DNA from: Lophium mytilinum
Lineage: Eukaryota > Ascomycota > Dothideomycetes > Mytilinidiales > Mytilinidiaceae
Direction of reading: 5' to 3'
Assembly (NCBI GenBank): GCA_010093605.1
Contig: MU004196.1
Span: 26,255-90,254 of the forward strand
DNA length: 64,000 nt
The notes under the pieces are model-generated. The model did not search any database. It was not told the origin of the DNA and saw nothing but the letters and a program-made list of their open reading frames with translations. Positions 54,071 through 64,000 of this stretch are shown in pieces. A program made the position numbers and the translations under genes. Every line of letters begins with the position of its first letter. The stretch's first letter is position 1.

Positions 54071-54961
54071 TCAGCTCCCCTCCTTCTCCTTCCCCCTGCC
54101 CCTAGATCTCTTCCCCACACCCCCCTCATCCCGCTTAAACCACACCGCACTCAACATAATGACCACCACCGCACTCCCTACCGCCACAAAGTTAAACAGC
54201 ATACTCCCACTACTCCCCGCCAAATCCTCCGCAAAATGCGCCCCCGCGCGCTCGGCTTTGCGCTTGAAATGCTGCGACACGCCCTCGTGCGTGCGCCGAT
54301 GCCCACGGTGGTCAAAATGCGGCACTGTTGTCCCGTGGTGCTGCTGCCCCGGCGAAAACCCTCCCGCGGTGCTCGTTGCCGCCTCTGCCTCCTCTTCCCC
54401 CGTGCCCTCATTCCCGTGAGCGTGGGCATGTCCCGCGCCCCGCTTCGCGCCATGCGCGCCGTACCCGCCCGATCTGTAGAACGAGGGCGGCGGCCCGCGG
54501 AACTGCGTGCGCCGCCTGCTCAGCCCGCTGGGCGGCCGCGAGCCTGCGTAGCCGGCGGAGCTGAAGCTGCCGGTGTGCTGGGTGTGGCGGGCGGTGGCGG
54601 GGGCGAGGTGGGTATGGTACTGGGCGTCGTAGGTAGAGCGTTTCGTGGGGGAGGAGAGGATGTGGTAGGCTTCGGAGAGGGCGACGAAGCGGGTGGAGGC
54701 GGTGGGGTCGGAGGGGTTGCGGTCGGGGTGGTGGAGTTTGGAGAGGGCGAAGAATTGGCGCTTGATTTCAGCGGGGGAGGCGGAGGGGGGGAGTTCGAGG
54801 GTTTCGTAGTGGTTTGGGAGGGGGTTATCGGTGTGGAGAGGTGGAGATGGGTGGAATGGGCGCGTTTTGGAGGCGATTGGGGGAAGGAGTAGGTGAGGTC
54901 GGAGGCATGGTGAGGAGGTGAGACGCTGCGGACGCGGCAGAAGAAGGAGGCGGAGTGGCAT
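54071..54961 (-). CDS. J-domain (DnaJ) membrane protein
   Basis: Single exon, 296 residues. The N-terminus is Arg/Leu/Pro-rich without acids for ~40 residues, as in a mitochondrial presequence. The J domain spans about 51-116: HYETLELPPSASPAEIKRQF, then LSKLHHPDRNPSD with the HPD triad needed to stimulate Hsp70, then RFVALSEAYHILSSPTKRST. A low-complexity Gly/His/Ser region follows, then one transmembrane segment MLFNFVAVGSAVVVIMLSAV near 252-271 and a basic tail. It likely recruits mitochondrial or membrane-bound Hsp70. The start is the first ATG in the frame. Very GC-rich third positions explain the long open frames on the opposite strand, which are shadows. Confidence 0.88.
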   Translation of the reverse strand: MPLRLLLLPRPQRLTSSPCLRPHLLLPPIASKTRPFHPSPPLHTDNPLPNHYETLELPPSASPAEIKRQFFALSKLHHPDRNPSDPTASTRFVALSEAYHILSSPTKRSTYDAQYHTHLAPATARHTQHTGSFSSAGYAGSRPPSGLSRRRTQFRGPPPSFYRSGGYGAHGAKRGAGHAHAHGNEGTGEEEAEAATSTAGGFSPGQQHHGTTVPHFDHRGHRRTHEGVSQHFKRKAERAGAHFAEDLAGSSGSMLFNFVAVGSAVVVIMLSAVWFKRDEGGVGKRSRGRGKEKEGS

Positions 54962-55269
54962 TCCTCATTGGGAGAATTGCATTGGTTATTGTGGTGGATT
55001 GTGTCTGGTGAAGCTTCCATGAAGTGAAGGTTATAGAAATGCTAGTCTAAACGTCATTCGTGACTGAGGAAGGTTTAGGCGAGGCATGTACGGCATACGA
55101 TAGATGAGCTACAACCAATCGAAATTCTGAAAACTAGCTGCAGTATGCCGTATAAATCAACTCCGCAAATGCCGCGTGACGGCTTCGGTGATGGATCAAG
55201 TGGTGGGGCTAAGAAAAGACATGTTGCTCGCTCCACCATCACTTCTCCACCACACAAAAGGTAGCAAAG
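54962..55269. promoter_or_regulatory. Divergent promoter, J-domain gene / MetAP2
   Basis: 308 bp between divergent start codons, therefore a shared promoter region. No TATA box. No individual site assigned. Confidence 0.5.
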
Positions 55270-57376
<2,107 letters not shown>

Positions 57377-58658
57377 ATGCGTTCTTCTGTCACTACTGCT
57401 ACGGTCCAGCCAAAGAAGACCCCGAAGAGGCTTTCCACCACCGCCAATGGAGGGAGAAAGCTGGACTCTGCTCCGACAAAGTCCGAAGACGACCAGTTCT
57501 TCTGGACATACACAGAGGAGCCGCACCGGACACGACGAATGGCCATAATCAAGGCTCACCCAGAGGTATACATCTCCTCATATGCATCAAGCCGAAGAAG
57601 CTAACTTCCTCCAGGTCACGAAGCTCTGCGGCCCTGAACCTCTTACCAAATATGTCGTCGCGGCCGTTGTCTCCCTCCAAGTCCTCTGCGCATACCTCCT
57701 ACGAGATACCCCAGTGCTCTCATGGCCATTCTTCCTCACTGCATATATAATCGGCGCGACCGCGAACCAGAATCTGTTCCTCGCCATCCACGAAATATCG
57801 CACAACCTTGCTTTCCGATCTCCGCTAGCAAACCGGATATTCGCCGTCTTCGCAAATCTTCCCATTGGAATACCATACAGTGCATCATTTAGGGTATGGC
57901 ATCTCAAATTAACAAGGGCGCCTTGTCATTATCCAGTCGTATGTACTGACTTTATCTAGCCCTACCACCTAACCCACCACAAATCCCTCGGAGTCGACGG
58001 CCTCGACACCGACCTTCCCACACGCTTCGAGGCCCTGTTCCTCGACTCCGTCGCCGGCAAAGCCTTCTTCTGCACTTTCCAGATCCTCTTCTACGCCCTC
58101 CGGCCCATGATGGTCTACCAGCTCCCCCTCACCCGCATCCACGCCTTCAACATCGTCGCGCAAGTCGCCTTCGACTACGCCCTTGTGAGCCTAGCTTCCG
58201 GCCGCGCCCTCACCTACTTCATCCTCTCCTCCTTCCTCGCCGGGTCCCTGCACCCCTGCGCCGGTCACTTCATCGCCGAGCATTACGTGTTCGATCGCCA
58301 GCCTGCAGGCGCGAAAGACCCCGCGAGCCTAGCGCCCCTGCCGGAGACCTTTTCGTATTACGGGCCGTTGAATCTGTTGACGTATAACGTGGGGCTGCAT
58401 AATGAGCACCATGATTTCCCGGCTGTGCCGTGGACGAAGCTGCCGGCGTTGAACAGGATGGCGAGCGAGTTTTATGATGAGTTGCCGTGTCATAAGAGCT
58501 GGATCTACGTTATTTGGCAGTTTATATGGGACAAGGAGGTTGGGCTGTGGTGTCGGGTCAAGAGGGCGGAGGGGGGTAGGAGAGTTGGTGGTGGTGGGGC
58601 GTGGGGAATTGAGGAGTTAGGGGCGAATGAGGCGAGTGAGATTGCAGGTGTAAGATGA
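57377..58658 (+). CDS. DES1: Sphingolipid delta-4 desaturase
   Basis: Three exons: 57377-57565, 57615-57893, 57960-58658; 388 residues. The N-terminal lipid-desaturase signature DQFFWTYTEEPHRTRRMAII and KAHPEV is complete. The three histidine boxes are H122-E-I-S-H126, H159-L-T-H-H163 and H303-N-E-H-H307, embedded in LFLAIHEISHNLAF, PYHLTHHKSL and NVGLHNEHHDFPAVPWTKLP. Several hydrophobic segments place it in the ER membrane. It adds the 4,5-trans double bond to dihydroceramide on the way to fungal glucosylceramides. The C-terminal ~25 residues are a Gly/Arg/Glu-rich tail not shared by the core family. The start at 57377 is chosen because earlier ATGs give sequence unlike the family. Confidence 0.96.
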
Positions 58659-59282
58659 GGTTAAGAAGTAATGGCGTATTAGGAATTAGAAATATCATAC
58701 TTATGTCTAGCGAGCCTTCACGAGTAAAATATGCTCCCGTGTACGAGACGGAGGTGCTGTATATTTAGGCTGCAATTACCAACTAGGCGCTACTCCTGGC
58801 GCTTGGCTATTCGCCGTGTAGACATTTGAATATTCCAACCTGTCTTTACATAATTGAGACATTTCCGCCATCATTACCCAGACCTTGTAGCTCTAGGCAC
58901 GTGATATATCATAAGCACTAAAATCACCACTATCTAACTATCTCGTGAATAAATAGGAGCACGTCGAAGGTCATGTCCCCCCTCTCCTATCGTGCACGAG
59001 CCCTCAGCGACTTCTCCATCACCAGCATGCTGAGCCATCACAAGGCAATACTTTTCAGGGGCAGCAAGCCACACTCAGCCTGGCTATCTATGGAACCGCC
59101 CTTGGGCACTCTGGGCTGCCTAACGCCGCCATTTCCTACTCGCTGGCCCTCCATCATGCAGCACAGCCGCGCAACTTTACTTACATGGCACCAGGCACTC
59201 CTCGGGCGAGCTGCTCTGCTCTTCCAGCTTCAGCACCCATGAAAACTACGCCTACGACCCAATGTAACTTAGCAGTCTAATC
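58659..59282. other. Intergenic, nothing recognised
   Basis: About 620 bp. A short frame at 58973-59242 lacks signatures. Contains the kinase gene promoter. Confidence 0.4.
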
Positions 59283-62134
59283 ATGCCAAAAAGCCTTTTT
59301 CACAGGTTGGTCCATTCCGAACCGGACTTCCAAACGCTGAGCCAGGATATCTGTAATGGCCTGCAAGAGCGCATGGAAGAGCCCTTCGAAACCGATCCTG
59401 ACTCTGCTTTCATCACTCAGCAAGATCTACACAATGTCTGGGCTGCGGAAGGCCTCAACGGAACTAAGAGCTTATTCTCAAAGCTTAGCGATGCGCTCCG
59501 CCTGAACGACAAGCAAAAAGTCGATCTTCGTGCCCGTCTCAAAATTATCTCTACGCTCGCGTGGACAGGAGGAGCTTTGAATGAGAGTCTTGCCAGCCTT
59601 TCCTGTAGTGATATGGATCTGCCCCTATCAAAAGACGATGTCACAAAGCACTTTCCCAAATTGATAAATAAGGACGAATTCATGCGACAACAGTTCCGGT
59701 TTCTACCTATTCAGCTATGCGAACTGTCTAAAGACAGCCCAAGCCATGAGATGAAAAAGCATGCTCGTCTTCCGTTTTCACTCAAGACGGTCGTGCACGG
59801 CGACAAGCATAGCAAATCAATGGTTTCCATTGGGTGGATCGCGAACGGATGCTTGAAATATGACACAAGCAAAGCGAGACCAACACCTGAACCAACGCCT
59901 AAATCAACTCCTGAACCTATACCTATCGACGTACCGGTATGTACCAACACTCAGCCTGATCAACCACAATCTAACCTATGATTTGATGTGGTAGCAAGAT
60001 CGCCTATTGGCTGTCAAGAAGTACAGGATGAGGCAGGATTTTGTAGACGAGGCGGGAAACCTCCAGAAACTTCGGTCAGCCCCAAAGCCACATCCAAACA
60101 TCCTTCTCAACATCGGTGCAGTTTCTATTATCGATGACTCTGGCTTTCTTGTCTTTGATGCTGCACACTGCGATCTCGAGGATTTGCTTTCCTGCAAATG
60201 CAAGTTTCGGGGCTTCCAACCATCAATTCTACTCGACAATGCTTGCGGAATTGCCGAAGCCCTTGCTTGGTGCCACCAGGATATTCAGGAAGTAGGGGCT
60301 GGAGAGCGTAAAGTCATTCACAGCGATTTGAAACCAAAAAACATCCTCGTTTTTGATGAGAGCTTAAGCAGACATGCGTGGAAGATTACAGATTTTGGAA
60401 TCTCGGAAATCATACATCGAGCTCCTGATGACACAGGGACAATGCGAGGCCAAGCTCCAGGTGTTTACCAAGGTCCCGAAGTCCACCCAGGAGGGAAAAT
60501 TAACTGCTCTGCAGACATGTGGTCGTTCGGTTGTATCTTGCTAGAGATCCTCGCGTTTGCGCGCGCCGGTCCTGGCGGGATTAAAGAACTTAGTGACCAG
60601 CGCCAACTTGGGGAAGCAGGTTATGAATACCGGTTCTGCCAAATTTCAAGAGGGCGAGCTCAGCTGAAGCCGACGTTGTCCAAGTTATTGGATGATTGGA
60701 ATGAAGAGGAAGTCGAATGGGTGAACCAGTGGAAACAAGTGGCTCTGGACCTCTTGAAAACTAGGCCAGAGAAACGGAAGACAGCGCAAAGAACCGTAAA
60801 CGTCTTGGAGGACCTTATCAAGATGTTCAACGAGCACCACTGGGTCGATCGTTGCGGTTGGGTCCCTCCACATGGAGATTCATTCGAAATAAAGAAAGAA
60901 ATAACAACCACCACGCCAAACTATTCAAGGCCCTTATTTCACAGCCTCAAAATCAAGAAACTCCGCAATAAGGAATTAAGTGCTCGAATCTCTACGCATG
61001 GAAAGTTTGCAATGTTTTGGGGCCGAGACACAGTCTTTGCCTATGGTATTGATCAAACTTTGGGGATGTCAGTCAAAAACACATTGACAAACTTCAGAGC
61101 CACCGAGAAATATAGGATGCCGGGTGCTGAGGTAATTGACATCGAAGTAGCAGAACCATACTGCGCAATATTGCAGAAAGGGCAGAGTGCAAACCAATTT
61201 AAGGTAAGCAGCTTCTGGATTTATCGTCACCCTTTTTGGAGCTTCGCTAATCAAATGAAAGGTATCCTTAGTCAATGTATCGGGTAATGATATTCCCAAA
61301 ATACTCCCCGATGGCCAGACACCTAGATTGTCCGGGAGCGTCGCCGGACGCATCCAAGTTTCCAACAATGGAGATCTACTTGTCAGGTGTCACTCCCAGC
61401 TAGCATATCTTCGTAAGGGAGGTCTCGAATGGAACTTCATCTTGCAGGATGCGCAAGATGTTCGAGCAGCAACTTTCAGCCGAGACGGGGCTTTAATATA
61501 CGCATGGTCACGCTCTCAAGATGACAACAGGCGCAAGATGGATCACTGGTATCTATGGGAAGTATCGGATATGACCAATTACAGAGAATGTGAAGAAGTG
61601 TTTGTAAGTTTGCATCCCCTTCTTACGCCGTATCGAGGCTGAAACGCGCAGAACCCGGGAACGAACGACGGGGGAAACGATCTCCTCCTCTGTAATGAAA
61701 GGCATCCTGACTTAGTAGGGCCCATGAAACCCCTATTCATCACGATTGATACCCACGGGAATGGCTCAGTAATATGCGAAGACTCTGAATCTAAATCTTC
61801 AGCTCTCGGACTGGTCCAGTTCAAGTTGAATGGAGTCATTCAGGGCTCGGTCATGCCGGAGATCAACGCGGGAGTATTATTGATGAAAAGGCACGCAAGA
61901 TACTTTGTCCATATCTTTGATTTGCCTGTCAGCATTCCGCAATCTTGGACTCCGACCTTTTCAGCCGCAACACAGATTTCATCATTTCTCAGCAAAGATC
62001 AGCCCCATGCTAATAGCTTTGCGGCTTGTGTTACCTTACATGACAACAGGATAGAGATCTATCTTGCTGGCCCCAGTGCTTCGAAAAATGCCACAGCCAT
62101 AATCCAGATGCTAGAGTTCACTAGAGGAGATTAA
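59283..62134 (+). CDS. Protein kinase with N-terminal adaptor-like and C-terminal beta-rich regions
   Basis: Four exons: 59283-59936, 59995-61203, 61262-61603, 61652-62134; 895 residues. Residues 1-200 are helical with no recognised domain (SEPDFQTLSQDICNGLQERM). A short PTPEPTPKSTPEPIPI proline/threonine repeat links to the kinase. The kinase domain lies at ~215-510: LLAVKKYRMRQD (K226), KVIHSDLKPKNILVF with HSD (327-329) in place of HRD, and KITDFGISEI with DFG (351-353). YQGPEVHPGGKINCSADMWS is the APE/helix-F region. The key Lys and both Asp are kept, so it is probably active. The C-terminal ~350 residues carry spaced strand-like phrases (GRIQVSNNGDLLVR, AATFSRDGALIYAW) suggesting a WD-like propeller. 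This layout occurs in fungal immune-type or STAND-linked kinases, but the role here is unknown. Confidence 0.85.
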
Positions 62135-62185
62135 AACTGAGTTTCCCAATGACCATCAAACCTACGATCCTGAACAAGCCGTCTA

Positions 62186-64000
62186 TCACACCTTCGAACA
62201 ACTCTTTCGGGGTAGTCTCTTATCCTTCTGTCGATCAGCTGCTAGCCACCAACCCGCAGCTGTTAACGCGGTCAACGGGACCGTCACTACCAGATATATC
62301 CAGAAATCGGTAGCTATCCGGATACTAGACGTTTGAGAGTCAAAATCGAAAAAATTCATTCCGAATATTGACTAATCTCAAAGTAAGAACTCACACCTGC
62401 ATCTTTGCGTTTGGCCGTGGACTTACCGCAACGAAACTACTTGGCAGGTAGAACATGCCCACCAAGGTCACCAACCGGATCACCGAATTGTCATCTACGG
62501 AATCCTGTGTGAGGACCAAGACCCGATCGCTGATGTCCGTCGCAATCCTTTGATGATCCAGAGCGATTTTCTGACTCGCAGCGGCTGACGACTGGTTCCG
62601 CAAGCTCAGTGTATCGGCAACCTACCTCCTGGTTAGCTCGATGTTGAAATGACAGGAACATTAGTGATTCTCCTTACAAGCTTGATCAATCCTTTCAAAC
62701 GAATCCCTATAGACTCGGTAGAGCTTTGATATCCACGAACGCGAACTCCGATATGATCCAGGGCCACGGCGACGCCATCGTACTCCGCTCTATCGTACAG
62801 CTCTTCCGCAGCGAACATCACATTCGATTTGGAGAGACAGTCAACCAAATTGCTCGTTGCAGTCAAAATGACTGGAATTGATTGCACTTTCACCTCTAGG
62901 CGCCTGAGTTTATCCATGACATTGAAGTTGAAGGTTTTGTTGAAATCGTCGTCGTTGTCGAACTCAACTGCTGAAATGTACGTTTGCTATCCTTGCGTTA
63001 GACCGCCTTCCCAAAAGATCTAATAGAGTCAAACTTACGTGGTGTTGGTATAGCTCTCCAAGCTCTGTGAGGTAATCTCGCCAATTATCTACATAGGCTA
63101 ACAGTATCATCAGGTTCTGACGGAGAGGATTTGCTTCTATCAATCTCCATCGTTCGTAACTCCTGGCTTCGTGAATAAGTGCTTCCTCCGCTGCTGAGTC
63201 TTCCTTTGGATGGAACATTAAGCAGATCCTCTGGGAGCCTTTTTCTGTGACAGAGACGCGGTGATAGACCGCTGTTTGACGCATCGTGAATTTCAGGTCT
63301 TGCGCACGCCCATGTCTTTCGGGATATTTCAATTGATACGCGAGCTCTATTGTACATTTCAAGGTTGTCAATCGTCATGTTCTCTATCTAATTGGACCTT
63401 TAAACCTACCAAACTTTTTTGGCCCTCGTCTCGACACATCACAAAACGTATTCGAGTAGCCTTCTTCGAAAACCAGCGATTCAGCTGCGTGTCCGTGCAG
63501 GACGTCCAAAAATACAGGCGCAACATAGTGGTATGAAAGAATTTTTCGAAGGTGGGCTTCCGTGATCGGAAATGGCTTGAAAGAATGCTCCTGGGAAATC
63601 GATCTACAGGCTTTAGACGAATAACCTCGTCGGCTGAACGCTCGACTTACATGATTTTCGTGCTGGCGATTCCGCGATTTCTCTGGGTAGGAACCGTTCC
63701 CGGAGATGTTCCTTCGGTGATTCTTTTGTACGTTGGGATCAGGCCATCTCGTCGGAGGTTAGGTAGTGTTGCTTTTTGAAGATGTCACAATACTAACCAT
63801 TCGACGTAATGACTCCAATATTCGTCTCCGCAGAACACATTAACCTCGCCCAATTCGCTAGCCTCTCATTATACAGTTGGCCGTTGATTCCCAGCAACAC
63901 GTCATCTGCTAGATTCAATGGATAGTATTCCCAACCATGCGCCGGAAGATCGTCAGCCTTGCAGCCCGAATCGAGCGCCATAGCCGCCATTTGATCCAAA
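62186..64000 (-). CDS. Fungal CorA-like protein, 5' end beyond window
   Basis: Exons in the window: 63798->64000, 63651-63748, 63410-63603, 63346-63039, 62678-62971, 62427-62621, 62186-62371; introns 49-67 nt. The start lies past 64000. A conserved MRQTAVYHRV motif (exon 63039-63346), common in fungal CorA-like domains, is followed by a long helical region. At the end come VTLVGMFYLPSSFVASIFGM and NFFDFDSQT, where GMNFF matches the GMN signature of CorA magnesium channels, and a second membrane segment FWIYLVVTVPLTALTAAGWW. CorA proteins form pentameric Mg2+ channels, but these fungal relatives are divergent and often neighbour HET or NLR genes, so transport is not assured. One acceptor (62971 or 62968) is ambiguous by a codon. 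Its stop is 51 bp from the convergent kinase stop. Confidence 0.85.

Overview
The window is filamentous ascomycete (Pezizomycotina) nuclear DNA. Evidence: short GT-AG introns of about 46-70 nt with CTAAC/CTNAC-like branch sites; fungus-specific families (HET, Zn2Cys6 with fungal_trans region, fungal CorA-like proteins); a repeat block with the complete CpA/TpG loss left by repeat-induced point mutation (RIP). The class is not certain; Dothideomycetes or Leotiomycetes are my guesses. Exon coordinates were worked out by hand from splice signals and reading-frame continuity; there is no transcript evidence.

Layout. 1-3083: extremely AT-rich RIP-degraded repeat with two diverged direct copies of a ~540 bp unit, stopping abruptly ~32 bp before a HET-domain gene (3115-5577). 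5.8-6.2 kb: a small unknown gene. 7.2-21.5 kb: a cluster that looks catabolic or detoxifying: VOC-fold dioxygenase-like protein, FAD aromatic monooxygenase, Zn2Cys6 regulator, divergent P450 (with a 216 bp MITE inside an intron), zinc-ribbon metallo-beta-lactamase-fold protein and secreted type-B carboxylesterase. A plausible reading is ester hydrolysis, hydroxylation and ring opening of an aromatic compound under the local regulator; the substrate is unknown.

22.2-36.3 kb: an immunity-like block. A 1,220-residue CHAT protease-NB-ARC-helical repeat (NLR) gene is divergent from a 295-residue gasdermin-like gene, the arrangement known for fungal protease/gasdermin cell-death pairs. Then come a RING gene, a tandem pair of paralogues sharing an unusual N-terminal module and leader (one with a variant RING), a helical-domain protein with poly-Q and amphipathic repeats, and an F-box gene.

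36.3-43.0 kb is gene-poor at first, then holds a multi-pass membrane protein and an unknown 585-residue protein. 43.3-58.7 kb is mostly housekeeping: acyl-CoA thioesterase (apparent one-base frameshift at a C run), a small Cys-rich protein, a WW plus His/Cys thiol-peptidase-like protein, a mitochondrial carrier, mitochondrial porin with a duplicated N-terminus, a J-domain membrane protein, methionine aminopeptidase 2 and sphingolipid delta-4 desaturase. 59.3-64 kb: a protein kinase with a long C-terminal region, convergent with a CorA-like gene that runs off the window.
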